Below, one piece after another: positions 35,561 through 43,905 of a stretch of 64,000 nt of DNA (the stretch's first letter is position 1; each line of letters begins with the position of its first letter). Origin of the DNA: UBA6623 sp965248235. GTDB lineage: Bacteria; Acidobacteriota; Terriglobia; Bryobacterales; UBA6623. The stretch covers positions 372,001 through 436,000 of the forward strand of contig CBDFIU010000003.1 of assembly GCA_965248235.1 (NCBI GenBank), written 5' to 3'. The position numbers and the translations under genes are program-made. The notes beneath the pieces were generated by a model. It had not been told where the DNA came from. It saw nothing but the letters and a program-made list of their open reading frames with translations, and did no database searches.

Positions 35561-37692
35561 TATTCGACCTCCCGCATCTTGATCTCGACCTTGCCGCCCT
35601 GTTTCTCCTCGACACCGGTCACCCGAAACTTGGCACTGGGAGGAAACAAGACCTCACGCTCTCTGGGATGCCCCGAGTAGGGCTGAATCCGCTTGCCGTG
35701 CCTTGATTGTATCACGAACTGATGAGGGCCGGAAAAGGCCGACTTCCCCTCGGCCGAGGTGCTCCTGAAAGCGTCTTTCGGCGCGAGCTCCCCCTGCTTG
35801 TACTTGGCCAGAACACCTTCCGAGAGCCTGGCCCCCCGCCTCACAACGCCCTCGTAGTCGGGCAGCTTGGCCAGCGCCGCCTCCAGGGTCTCCTTGAAAT
35901 CACGGACCTTTTCAATCCTGGCTGGGTCGTCCGAGCGCAGCGCCTCATTCAGATACTTGTAGCTCCAGCGACCGTCTTCGGTGGTATAGGCATAGATGGC
36001 GGTCAACTCGGGGTCGCTCAGGCCGTGGCGGGGCGCACCGGCTTTGATCTTCTTGAGCGCCTCCGTGCGGAACTCTTGGTAGCGGGCGCCCATCGCCCGC
36101 ATGAGGGCCGCCTCGTGCGCCGGCACGTTGGCAGCCTGTCGCAGGGCCTCGCGGATGCGCGGGGCGATTGCGGTCTCAAGCAGCCTTGCCCGCTTGCGCA
36201 GCAGCTCCAGGATGGCCTTGCGGTCGGCGGCCGGGACACCCTTGACGGCGGGCACCAGGTCGGCGAAGTCGTTGGTCCGCTCACCCAGCTTCTTGATCGC
36301 GGCGATGCGGTTGAGCGCTTTGCGGCCCAGCTCGTCGGCGCTCTCCAAGCCCGCCTTGCGGAACACCTTGGCGTAGGCCGGGTTGCGGGTGGAGTCGGCG
36401 AAACCGTCCCACTCGCTGATCTTCCCGAGCCGCTCCAGGGGCTTGCGGCCGGCGCGGGCGCGGAACAGCAGCGAGCCGCCCTGGTCGACGCGGGCCAGCT
36501 TGCTCCCGGCCACGAGCACGTTGTCGAGCTGGAGGCCCACGGCGTCCCAGTTGGCCAGCCAGACATCGGCCGCGAGACCTTGCAATACTTTCTCGGCCCG
36601 CGCCTTGGTCAGCCCGGCGGAGCCGAGCGTGCCGCCGTTCTCAATCATTTCGTTGGCCAGGGCGATCTTGCCTTTTCTCGACACCAGCGCCGAGCGCGGA
36701 GCCTCGAAACCCAGTTCGCGGTAGATGCGGTTTGAGACCGCTTCGGAATACGCCTGGGCCGGGTCGTCGTAGAACTTGACGTAGCGCGTGACGCCGTCCG
36801 AGCCGCGGTAGATCCCGCCCTCGTTGCTGCCCTTCGCCCCGGCGACGAAGCGCTCCAGCGCCACCGTCTCGTCGAGTTCGGGAATCTTGTTGGGGTCGGG
36901 CGGTGGAGGGGGCGGCCCCTTGAAGCCGCGCCCGGTGTGTCCCACGTTGTAGGCGAAGCCGGGAGCGATGCCCTCGGGAACCTCGATCGTCTCGCCCGTG
37001 CGCTTGTTCGTCCACGGCCGCGTCTTGATCTCGGGCGCGGGGCTGGGCTTGAACTCCCGGCGCTTCATCTGACGATCGGAGAGTTGGATCAGCTTGCAGC
37101 GGCAGTGCCAGCCGTTGGGCGGCGCGTGGGTCTCCCAGAAGGGATCATCGACCGGCAGGATCGTGCCGTGCCAGCCCGCATGCGCGGCCCGCGTGCGGCT
37201 GTCCCGCACGGCCGAGTAGCGCAGATACGGCATGCGCTTCTTGAGCCGCTCGACGCGCTCCCAGCGCCCTGCCGCGTAGGACATCCGCAGATTCGTGTCG
37301 AAGATCGTCCGCAGCCGGTGCGGGCTGCCCAACTGGGCCACGACCTTCTCGCCCGTGGCGGGATCGACGAGAGTCCGCTTGCCCCACCATCCTTTCTTTT
37401 GGAGCAGCGGGGTCAACTGCTTGCGGAATTGATGGAGAGTGGTTCCCTCGCGGATGGCGTCGTCGACGGCCTCGTGGATGTCGGCCAGGATATCGGCGCG
37501 GGCGGCCTTGGCCACCGTGAAGGCGTGGGCGTGTTCCTGTTGCCAGACGTCGCGCCAGTCGAAGCTGACCTTCAGCTTCTTGCTCTCGAAGAAGCGGATC
37601 GCCTCTTGGGGAGGCAACGCCTTGATCTCGACCCTAGCCAAGGTCGGCTCCGGCCTCTCCCGCGGCGCGGGTGGCGAAGCCGGCGCGGGCAA
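35560..37692 (-). CDS. Mu F-like minor head protein fused to kinase-like and ADP-ribosyltransferase domains
   Basis: 710 residues. Residues 1-230: phage head morphogenesis domain (Mu gp30/F), with WETHAPPNGWHCRC. A Pro-rich linker (about 258-268) leads to residues 285-450, a HipA/PI3-4-kinase-like fold: SNEGGIYRGSDGVTRYVKF (Lys306), LANWDAVGLQLDN (Asp383, Asp390, Asn391) and RVDQGGSLLFRA (Asp403). Residues 560-710: R-S-E-class ADP-ribosyltransferase pattern, Arg618/619 in GVVRRG, the STS motif in FRSTS (643-646), and E678-R-E680 in HPREREVLFPP. Minor head proteins can enter the host with the DNA, so this may be an injected effector. ATG 37692 overlaps the portal by 59 bp; the start may be a little later. 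Confidence 0.82.
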   Translation of the reverse strand: MPAPASPPAPRERPEPTLARVEIKALPPQEAIRFFESKKLKVSFDWRDVWQQEHAHAFTVAKAARADILADIHEAVDDAIREGTTLHQFRKQLTPLLQKKGWWGKRTLVDPATGEKVVAQLGSPHRLRTIFDTNLRMSYAAGRWERVERLKKRMPYLRYSAVRDSRTRAAHAGWHGTILPVDDPFWETHAPPNGWHCRCKLIQLSDRQMKRREFKPSPAPEIKTRPWTNKRTGETIEVPEGIAPGFAYNVGHTGRGFKGPPPPPPDPNKIPELDETVALERFVAGAKGSNEGGIYRGSDGVTRYVKFYDDPAQAYSEAVSNRIYRELGFEAPRSALVSRKGKIALANEMIENGGTLGSAGLTKARAEKVLQGLAADVWLANWDAVGLQLDNVLVAGSKLARVDQGGSLLFRARAGRKPLERLGKISEWDGFADSTRNPAYAKVFRKAGLESADELGRKALNRIAAIKKLGERTNDFADLVPAVKGVPAADRKAILELLRKRARLLETAIAPRIREALRQAANVPAHEAALMRAMGARYQEFRTEALKKIKAGAPRHGLSDPELTAIYAYTTEDGRWSYKYLNEALRSDDPARIEKVRDFKETLEAALAKLPDYEGVVRRGARLSEGVLAKYKQGELAPKDAFRSTSAEGKSAFSGPHQFVIQSRHGKRIQPYSGHPREREVLFPPSAKFRVTGVEEKQGGKVEIKMREVE

Positions 37693-39220
37693 GCAGGTCC
37701 GCCAGTTGCCGGGGGTCCATGCGGCTGATCACCTCGGCCAGCTTGTCCCGGAACTCCTTGAGGTCGTGAGACTCAGAGAGCAGTGTCTCGACCGGATCGA
37801 CGAGCGGACGGACCATCTCCTCCCAGTCCTCCAGTTCCTCGTCGAGCAGCGCTTCGACGGCATCGGGACGGGAAGGCGATTCGGCGTTCGCCGCAATCCG
37901 TTCCCGATGGACCACGGCGCGGTTGGAGGCGCTCTCCGGCCCGGTGTTTCGCCGTTCCACGGGCGGACCCAGCAGTTCGCCATCGTCGGCGGGATCGGGC
38001 AGCCCCAGCTTGTCCCGAATCACCGACGCCTCGACCCGCAGCCCCAGCGGAGTCAACTTCTCCAAAGCCGCCGTCAGCGCCTGGATGTCCTCGGGTTCCC
38101 TCACCAGCAACAGCAGGCGCGGGTAGCTCTTCTGTGGGCCATGGTTCAAGTCGATGAACGGACGCACCAGGTCGCGGTTCAAGGTGTTCTCCAACTGCCG
38201 CGCGTCGGAGCGCAGGATGTCCTGCCGCACCTTGTCCTGCGCCTCCTCGTTGCCCAGCTTGCCGGGTGTGCCCTCGGTCGTCGCGGTCTGCCCGAGCACG
38301 GCCTTCGCGATCTGACGGTCCAGATAGATGGCCAGCTTCTCGAACAGCTCCCCGGCGCCGGCCCGGTTGCCGCCTTCTTCGAACTCGATCCTCATCGTGT
38401 CGGGCAGCACGGCCGCGGCGTCGGTCCCTAGGTTGGCCACCGCCAGCATCAGCTTCCCGATGTCGGATTCGGTGGCGCCGGGGCCGTAGCGCCCCAGCCG
38501 CAACGGCATCCCGAACACTTCGGCAAAGGCCACCCAATCGGTGAGGGCGTAGGCCTTGACCATGTAGGCCAGTGCGACCAGCCGCGCCAGCCCGCCCCGC
38601 GCGGGCAAGCCCGATTTCAGCCGCGGCATGTGAACGATCCACTTGTAGGGTTCGAGCGGGATGCCCTGGAAGGTGTCGGCCTCGTCGAGCAGGCGCAGGG
38701 TGCGGCCGTCGTTGCGGTCGAAAACGAAAAAGCGCGAGTCGCGCCACGCGTAGCGCTTCGGCCTCCACTCACTCCCCGAGCGGTCCCAGATTATCTCGAC
38801 GGCGCTATACCCCTTGCCCAGCGCATCCAGGCAGTCGTCGAGCATCTCGCCGAACTCGGGACGTTTGACAATCTCTCTTACCGCGTCGGCCAACTCGACA
38901 TCGGACCCCTCGTCGGAAGCCGCTTCGACCGTCGGCTCCAGCCCCGACACGGCCCGCTTTCTCACACCCAGCACGGCCCCGTAGTGCGGGTCGCGCTCCT
39001 CCATTTCCTCGGCCAGGGTCAAAAAGTCGCGCCGGCTTCCCTCGGCCGCCGAGCGCAGCAGCGCGGCCAGCCGTTCCGGCGTCAGCCCCGACGCCATCGA
39101 CTCGCCGTTCCAGACTTGCCGCACGCCGGTCAGGGTGGGATGCGCCGCCTCGCGGGTCAGCTCCTGCTTGCGGACGGGCCGTCCGTCCGGGCCAAGGATA
39201 CGGGTCATAACATCCGCCAT
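37634..39220 (-). CDS. Phage portal protein (Mu gp29-like, DUF935)
   Basis: 528 residues, the family's usual size. Forms the portal ring at the capsid vertex through which DNA is packed. Family features include LAEEMEERDPHYGAVLGVRK near the start, EIIWDRSGSEWRPKRYAWRD, WVAFAEVFGMPLRLGRY and QTATTEGTPGKLGNE. The ATG overlaps the terminase large-subunit stop. The C-terminal half after residue 430 is low in conservation. Confidence 0.92.
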   Translation of the reverse strand: MADVMTRILGPDGRPVRKQELTREAAHPTLTGVRQVWNGESMASGLTPERLAALLRSAAEGSRRDFLTLAEEMEERDPHYGAVLGVRKRAVSGLEPTVEAASDEGSDVELADAVREIVKRPEFGEMLDDCLDALGKGYSAVEIIWDRSGSEWRPKRYAWRDSRFFVFDRNDGRTLRLLDEADTFQGIPLEPYKWIVHMPRLKSGLPARGGLARLVALAYMVKAYALTDWVAFAEVFGMPLRLGRYGPGATESDIGKLMLAVANLGTDAAAVLPDTMRIEFEEGGNRAGAGELFEKLAIYLDRQIAKAVLGQTATTEGTPGKLGNEEAQDKVRQDILRSDARQLENTLNRDLVRPFIDLNHGPQKSYPRLLLLVREPEDIQALTAALEKLTPLGLRVEASVIRDKLGLPDPADDGELLGPPVERRNTGPESASNRAVVHRERIAANAESPSRPDAVEALLDEELEDWEEMVRPLVDPVETLLSESHDLKEFRDKLAEVISRMDPRQLADLLARAGFATRAAGEAGADLG

Positions 39221-40575
39221 CAGAGCATCCCTCTCTGAAATCCGCCCGTCGCCCGCACCCGATAGGGATCACGGTCGCCGGCGGGGTCGTACTGCTTGCG
39301 GACGGGCCGGTAGTCAAAGACCTCGATCGGCGCGTCGGCGGCGTAGAGGCCCAGCGCCGCCGCCCAGGCACGGTCGGCGTGACCGTCGCCGCCGTGCACG
39401 TCGAAGCGCACATGGCCCGCTGGGGTGGTGACCCGCCGCAGCGAGTGCAAATCGGCGCGGATCGCGGCATCCGCCGGAATCCGCAGCCGCCGGTCCTCGG
39501 CATTCTGTTTCAGCAGCGTCGCCAGGTGCTGCTTCGCCGCGGCGGTGAACAGCACACCCTCGACGCGGTAGGCGCCATGGCGGCGGCGGGCGTCCTCGGT
39601 GGGCGCCTCGCCCATGCCGGTCTGGTCCATCGCGATCCGCAGCGGGTTGTAGCGTGCCACCAGCTCATCCAGCGTGGCGGCCTGAGCGGCAAACGAGGCG
39701 CGCCGCAGCACCCGCACCTCACGCGTCCACAGCACGTCGCCCACCCGCTCCCACACCCAGCCGACCCACAGATCGCGGCGCGCCGCGATGTCGTTGCCGA
39801 TGAAGGCCGGCCCGCCCGTGAATTTTTCCGGGTCCCCGGCGCTGTCGTGCTCGATCCGGGCGAGCAGGTCGTAGCTCAGCCAGGCGCTCGCCTCGTCGAG
39901 CCATTGAAGCTCGTACTCCTGCGCCCAGGCGTCGGGATCGTTGAGGCCGCGCCGCAGCAGGTCCACGTCGCGCGGCAACCCCTCGGCGACCGCCTGATGG
40001 ATGTCCACCACATGCTGCGACCAGGGATTGTCCGGGTCGCGGTCGGTCATGATTTCGTAGAATTTGTTGCCCTTGCCGTTGGGCGTCGAAATCACCCGCA
40101 GCTTGTGGCCGGCCGAGATCACCGGGAACAGCGCCGCCCAGATCTTGCGGCTGTCGGCGTGGAAGGCGAACTCGTCCAGCAGCACGTTGGCCGAAAAACC
40201 GCGCGCCGTGTCGGGGTTCGCCGGCAGGGCCGTGACGCGCGAGCCGCCCGGAAGCCTTACCTCCAGGACCTTGATCTCGGCAGCCTCCAGCCAGTCGTCG
40301 TTTTCGGTGTATTCGAAGGCCGCTTGAAGGGCCTGTAAATGGCGCTTGACGCCCTCTTCCATCGCCTCCCGCGCCTGCCGCTCGCCGCGCGAGAGGATCA
40401 CCCAACGCTCGCGGCGGCCCGCCGCCTCGGCCTCCAGGCAGTCGAGCACGATCTCAAGCGTGGAGGTGAAGGTCTTGCCGGTCTGGCGGGCGAACATGCC
40501 GGCCTTGAAGCGGCTCTTGTCCCCCAGCCAGCGCCGCTGGTAGGGATAGAGGATGGGACGCCCCTCAGACGCCAT
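39220..40575 (-). CDS. Terminase large subunit (Mu gp28-like)
   Basis: ATP-driven DNA packaging motor and headful nuclease. 451 residues. ATPase: Walker A-like AGMFARQTGKTFTS, Walker B VLLDEFAFHAD and coupling motif VISTPNGKGN. RNase H-like nuclease: FIGNDIAARRDLW, IAMDQTGMG and HGGDGHADRAWAAALG supply the metal-binding acids. It overlaps the small subunit by 11 bp and the portal by 1 bp, so packaging genes are coupled. Confidence 0.95.
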   Translation of the reverse strand: MASEGRPILYPYQRRWLGDKSRFKAGMFARQTGKTFTSTLEIVLDCLEAEAAGRRERWVILSRGERQAREAMEEGVKRHLQALQAAFEYTENDDWLEAAEIKVLEVRLPGGSRVTALPANPDTARGFSANVLLDEFAFHADSRKIWAALFPVISAGHKLRVISTPNGKGNKFYEIMTDRDPDNPWSQHVVDIHQAVAEGLPRDVDLLRRGLNDPDAWAQEYELQWLDEASAWLSYDLLARIEHDSAGDPEKFTGGPAFIGNDIAARRDLWVGWVWERVGDVLWTREVRVLRRASFAAQAATLDELVARYNPLRIAMDQTGMGEAPTEDARRRHGAYRVEGVLFTAAAKQHLATLLKQNAEDRRLRIPADAAIRADLHSLRRVTTPAGHVRFDVHGGDGHADRAWAAALGLYAADAPIEVFDYRPVRKQYDPAGDRDPYRVRATGGFQRGML

Positions 40576-41131
40576 AGCTCTCCTTGACGATCTCGCGCAA
40601 CCGCTCGGGAGTGACGGCCTTGCCTGACCCGGCTTCGGCGGCGACCTTGTCGGCCAGCTCCTCGGCGGCCCGGCGCTTGATCTCCCTCTCGCGCTTGACG
40701 CTCTCCGCCGACGCCCGCTCCAGGCGCATCGCCGCCAGGCTCATGTGCTTGAGCTGGGCGACGACCTCCGGCAGCGACTCCTCACTCAGTTCGCCCTCCT
40801 GGAGCTTCAGGGTCAGCTCGAACGCCAGCGTCCGCAGCATTTCGGTGACGAGGTGCCCCAACTGTCCGCCGGGCTCGGAGCCGAGCCGCGCGATCCACGC
40901 TTCGGCCACCTGGCGGGATTGGCGCAGCTTCTCGCCGACCTTCCTCATCCGCAGGTCGTAGCGGTTGATGGCCTGGCGGCTGACCCGCCGTTCGGGCAAC
41001 CCCAAATCCTCTAACAGGGCATTGACCCGCTCGGTCGCCTGGGTCTGGGTAATGCCGGGGTCGCGCAGCCACGAGTGCAGCGCCTCGCGCACTTGTTCGG
41101 GAAGGCCGTGGATGGTGCTGGGCCGCGGCAT
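40565..41131 (-). CDS. Terminase small subunit (Mu gp27-like, DUF3486)
   Basis: 188 residues from ATG 41131. Helical DNA-recognition subunit: MPRPSTIHGLPEQVREALHS, GITQTQATERVNALLED and RRVSRQAINRYDLRMRKVGE form the DUF3486 N-terminal helix-turn-helix region, followed by a long helical section. The start overlaps the previous gene's stop (ATGA). It directs phage DNA to the large subunit. Confidence 0.9.
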   Translation of the reverse strand: MPRPSTIHGLPEQVREALHSWLRDPGITQTQATERVNALLEDLGLPERRVSRQAINRYDLRMRKVGEKLRQSRQVAEAWIARLGSEPGGQLGHLVTEMLRTLAFELTLKLQEGELSEESLPEVVAQLKHMSLAAMRLERASAESVKREREIKRRAAEELADKVAAEAGSGKAVTPERLREIVKESYGV

Positions 41132-41427
41132 CAGGCCCCCGGCCGGGGCCGCGCCACGCCCGGAACCCGTGTCCGCCCCAGAGCCGCGTCCATGCCGCGT
41201 TCGCTCAGCTTGGCGACCTGGATGCCGGCGGCATCCGTCACGCTGACGAGTCCCTGCTCGGCGAGCCACGCCAACTCGGATCGCAGCCGGTCCCGGCTCA
41301 CGCCGTGCCCCAGCGCTCCCAACGCGGTCTGTAACACCGCCTCGTTGTGGGCGTAATCGGCGTCCTGCTCCAACACTTCGAGAATCGCCAGCCGCAGGTG
41401 CTCGGTCTCGAACCATTGGAACCCCAT
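41131..41427 (-). CDS. VpaChn25_0724-type phage protein
   Basis: 98 residues from ATG 41427. The family pattern is clear: HLRLAILEVLEQDADYAHNE, LQTALGALGHGVSRDRLRSE and LAWLAEQGLVSV form a winged-helix-like fold, ending VPGVARPRPG. This family sits just before the terminase small subunit in many Mu-like phages; its function is not known. ATGA overlaps on both sides. Confidence 0.85.
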   Translation of the reverse strand: MGFQWFETEHLRLAILEVLEQDADYAHNEAVLQTALGALGHGVSRDRLRSELAWLAEQGLVSVTDAAGIQVAKLSERGMDAALGRTRVPGVARPRPGA

Positions 41428-41765
41428 TACCTCTTCTCGTTGAGCAGGAATTGATGGATCAGGTCGAGTGTCCCCTTGGCCGCGTGAAACTCGCCCTCGA
41501 TCCGAGCCAGCACTGCTTGCGCTTCGTCGATTCGGGTATGGATGCGGCCGAGGTCTTCGCGCGTCGGGCCGTGCTCGACGGCACCCTCGATGCGCGTCAA
41601 GCGCCGGTCGTGATCGTCCAGCCGCTCGTCCACGCTGTCCTCCAGGTCCCGGATACGGCCCGCGTTGACCCGCGTGCGGTTCACCAGCCAGACATAGACG
41701 CCCAGCGCCGCCGTCAGCAGCGTTTGCAGAATATCGGTCCAAAACCGCCAGGCCTGGTAGTCCAT
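41427..41765 (-). CDS. DUF2730 phage protein (membrane anchor plus coiled coil)
   Basis: 112 residues from ATG 41765. One N-terminal membrane segment (ILQTLLTAALGVYVWLV) is followed by heptad-rich helix (RIRDLEDSVDERLDDHDRRL, RIHTRIDEAQAVLARIEGEF). Its size and place between holin and terminase genes match DUF2730 of Mu-like phages, possibly a spanin-like or lysis-related protein. Function unproven. Confidence 0.8.
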   Translation of the reverse strand: MDYQAWRFWTDILQTLLTAALGVYVWLVNRTRVNAGRIRDLEDSVDERLDDHDRRLTRIEGAVEHGPTREDLGRIHTRIDEAQAVLARIEGEFHAAKGTLDLIHQFLLNEKR

Positions 41766-41787
41766 CGCTCCTCTCGCTTCGGGGCAG

Positions 41788-42210
41788 CTACTTCGCCCTG
41801 CCGGCAAGCTTCTCCACGGTCCGGAAGGCGCCTAGACCAAGCATCCCAAACACCAACTCATACAGCCCATCAGCCGCCACGGGATATGCCATAAGTTCGC
41901 CGGTGGTGAGCACTTGACGCGTCCACAGATAGGCGCCCAGCGCAAATTGCGGGATAAAGTAGAACGCCAATGAAACTCCACAGACCCACAAAATGAAAGG
42001 CCGTCCACCGGCCACGAAGATCGAGCGGTGGCTGGCCTCGATCTTGTTCAACTCGATCTGCGCCAGCGAGGGCCGCATCATCAGCTTGGCCTTGATGATC
42101 TCGGCCGCCTTCTTCTCGTCGTCGGTCTCGACGAATTTATCGACGATCCCCGCCACACCCTCGGCCGCCGAGACGACACCTCCGCCGAACAACTTGCCCA
42201 ACAGGCCCAT
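41788..42210 (-). CDS. Three-helix holin (Holin_3TMs family)
   Basis: 140 residues. A Gly-rich amphipathic start (MGLLGKLFGGGVVSAAEGVA), a charged helix (KKAAEIIKAKLMMRPSLAQI), then hydrophobic segments FILWVCGVSLAFYFIPQFAL and LYELVFGMLGLGAFRTVEKL. It lies in the lysis block next to the endolysin gene. It likely forms the hole that lets the endolysin cross the inner membrane. Confidence 0.78.
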   Translation of the reverse strand: MGLLGKLFGGGVVSAAEGVAGIVDKFVETDDEKKAAEIIKAKLMMRPSLAQIELNKIEASHRSIFVAGGRPFILWVCGVSLAFYFIPQFALGAYLWTRQVLTTGELMAYPVAADGLYELVFGMLGLGAFRTVEKLAGRAK

Positions 42211-42211
42211 C

Positions 42212-42346
42212 TCAGCTCCCTAGCCAGAACCCGAGACAGAACAACCCCACGCCGCCCAGCACAATGGCCAGGGCAGACCAGGGCTTGTTGGCCAGCACGA
42301 ACAGCAACGAGTCCGTCTTGTCCTCAACCTTCCGGTAGCCTTCCAT
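42212..42346 (-). CDS. 44-residue phage membrane protein
   Basis: ATG 42346 follows a strong ribosome site (aggaggaaaagaacg). The sequence begins MEGYRKVEDKTDSLLFVLAN, then one membrane helix (ALAIVLGGVGLFCLGFWLG). It lies between endolysin and holin, so an accessory holin, pinholin or antiholin is plausible. Confidence 0.65.
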   Translation of the reverse strand: MEGYRKVEDKTDSLLFVLANKPWSALAIVLGGVGLFCLGFWLGS

Positions 42347-42370
42347 CGTTCTTTTCCTCCTTTTCCTTTT

Positions 42371-42937
42371 TCAGACTGCTTCCTCAATGAACTCCGCCAG
42401 CCGCGCCGTCCAGCCGGCGGCGAACGCCGCCTGCGAGGGGTCGCGGGCGATGATCTGCCCGTAAAAGCGGCAGCGGCTCGCCAGCACGCTTTTGAAGAGC
42501 GTCTTCTCGTCCGCTTTGTTGACCGCCGCCAGGGTCAGCGGGCCGAACACGCCGTCCACCCGAGTGCCGGCTGCCGCTTGCAGCCAGCGCGTCGCCCGGA
42601 CAGGGCCGTGGTTCACCGCGCAATCGGCCAGCAGCGCCCGCAACCGCGGGCTGGCGATGCGGTCAAAGCCCGGTCCGATGATGTAGAGCCGCTCGTAGAT
42701 CAGCCGTGCCTCGGGCTCGTCCAAGACCCGCAGGCCGCCGGCCGTCACCGGCTCGCCGCGCCAGGCTTCGAGCGTCTTGCGGGTGATGCCGTATTTCGTC
42801 GCCCCGCCCCTATCGGCGGGATGGTCGACAAAGCCGCCCTCGCGACGAAGGATGGCGTCGATGATGGCGGCGTCGGTCTGTGTAGATTCCTCCACGTTGA
42901 CCATTCCTCCAACCACGAGCGCGATCGCCCCGCTCAC
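42371..42937 (-). CDS. Endolysin, glycoside hydrolase family 108 lysozyme
   Basis: Cleaves peptidoglycan at the end of the lytic cycle. The catalytic glutamate lies in LRREGGFVDHPADRGGATKY, followed by GITRKTLEAW; the C-terminal peptidoglycan-binding half has DGVFGPLTLAAVN. GTG 42937 overlaps the stop of a 24-residue frame; an alternative ATG at 42904 has a better ribosome site (ttggagga) and gives 177 residues. First substantial gene after the left-arm late site. Confidence 0.9.
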   Translation of the reverse strand: MSGAIALVVGGMVNVEESTQTDAAIIDAILRREGGFVDHPADRGGATKYGITRKTLEAWRGEPVTAGGLRVLDEPEARLIYERLYIIGPGFDRIASPRLRALLADCAVNHGPVRATRWLQAAAGTRVDGVFGPLTLAAVNKADEKTLFKSVLASRCRFYGQIIARDPSQAAFAAGWTARLAEFIEEAV

Positions 42938-43008
42938 TGTCGATCCCCGCTCAGGCGTTTCTTCATGTTGGCCACGGCCAGCCGCCCGCGAAGGGGTTCA
43001 TACACCAC
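42934..43008 (-). CDS. Possible 24-residue leader ORF of the left late operon
   Basis: Two adjacent GTG codons at 43008 open VVYEPLRGRLAVANMKKRLS, ending GDRQ, whose TGA overlaps the endolysin GTG (GTGA). The overlap is the same coupling style used through this phage. Too short for certainty. Confidence 0.3.
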   Translation of the reverse strand: MVYEPLRGRLAVANMKKRLSGDRQ

Positions 43009-43030
43009 CCTAGTAGTCCTCGGGTGATAA

Positions 43031-43054
43031 TCCAAGACTGAAGCGCTTCAGTAG
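43031..43054 (-). promoter_or_regulatory. Late promoter activator site, left arm
   Basis: 24 bp centred on the perfect palindrome ctgaagcgcttcag (43038-43051). The identical 24 bp stand in opposite orientation before the capsid operon at 54656-54679. It is 45 bp downstream of the Mor-family gene and upstream of the lysis and packaging genes, as expected for a Mor/C-dependent late promoter. Confidence 0.7.
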
Positions 43055-43098
43055 GTGGGAGGGGGAAGGATATAGGACCGGTAGCCCGGCCCCTACCT

Positions 43099-43524
43099 TT
43101 ATATAGGGGTGACCTTGAGGATGGCCCACACCTGCCGCTCGCTCAACCCGTACTGCCGGGCCAGCTTATGCGCCGGGCAACCACCCTCGTAGGCCCTGAC
43201 AATTTCGATGTTGCGGCGCGAGCGCGCCGTGGCGTCCATCTTGGCGACATAGAGTCTCGATCCACCCCAGCGGCGGATGAGTTTTTCGGCCGCCTCGGGA
43301 CCAAGCAGAATCGATAGCGGGTGGTCCCCGTGATAGTGGCTCGGCACCGAGACATGCGTCCCGCCGTGGTGAGCCGACAACACCAGGGCCGAGCGCCGCC
43401 CCGCGATCGCCGCGATCCGTCGGAGCGATTCCGGCAGGTCTTCACATCGTATTGGCTTGCGTCGCGGTCTATCGGGAGGATCGGCCCGGTCCCCGTTTAG
43501 AACGGCTTTCCAGAACTCCTTCAC
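43099..43524 (-). CDS. Mor/C-family transcription activator
   Basis: 141 residues. Mu Mor and C are dimeric activators that bind dyad sites next to the -35 region and recruit polymerase to middle and late promoters. Family features: EDLPESLRRIAAIAG, HPLSILLGPEAAEKLIRRWG, GSRLYVAKMD, and the C-terminal helix-turn-helix RSRRNIEIVRAYEGGCPAHK with ARQYGLSERQVWAIL. The nearest target candidate is the palindrome just downstream. Its start overlaps the previous gene by 4 bp. Confidence 0.9.
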   Translation of the reverse strand: MKEFWKAVLNGDRADPPDRPRRKPIRCEDLPESLRRIAAIAGRRSALVLSAHHGGTHVSVPSHYHGDHPLSILLGPEAAEKLIRRWGGSRLYVAKMDATARSRRNIEIVRAYEGGCPAHKLARQYGLSERQVWAILKVTPI

Positions 43525-43862
43525 GGGTTTTCCTCCTTGATTTCAGCCAGAACCCGTCCGAGCCTCGGAACCAGCCGGTAGAGGGCCCAGACGCTCACCC
43601 CCAGGCCGAGAAGCCAACTGATCCAATCGCACACCGACTTGAGGGGCGAGCCTCCCCCGGCCACGTCGAAGACCTCGCGCAGGCTGATGAACCCGAACGA
43701 GGCCGCCGCGGGCAGGATCAGCTCCCACCAGCCCCTGAGCTCGGGCCACCACGACACCTTGCGTTCCAGCAGCCAGAAGCCCCACAGCGCAATCAGGTAG
43801 ACGCCCGCGGAACAGAAGAAATGGATCACACCTCGATCCAGAATGTGTACGATGTCGCTCAT
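43521..43862 (-). CDS. Small phage membrane protein
   Basis: 113 residues with three predicted membrane segments (IHFFCSAGVYLIALWGFWLL, ELILPAAASFGFISL and ISWLLGLGVSVWALYRL) and a charged C-terminus (RVLAEIKEENP). Overlaps the Mor gene by 4 bp (ATGA). Holin-like topology, but it precedes the activator and is separate from the lysis block, so its role is uncertain. No family recognised. Confidence 0.65.
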   Translation of the reverse strand: MSDIVHILDRGVIHFFCSAGVYLIALWGFWLLERKVSWWPELRGWWELILPAAASFGFISLREVFDVAGGGSPLKSVCDWISWLLGLGVSVWALYRLVPRLGRVLAEIKEENP

Positions 43863-43905
43863 TATTTTTCGTCGTCCTCGCTTTCGGAATGTTCGCCGCC
43901 GGCCG

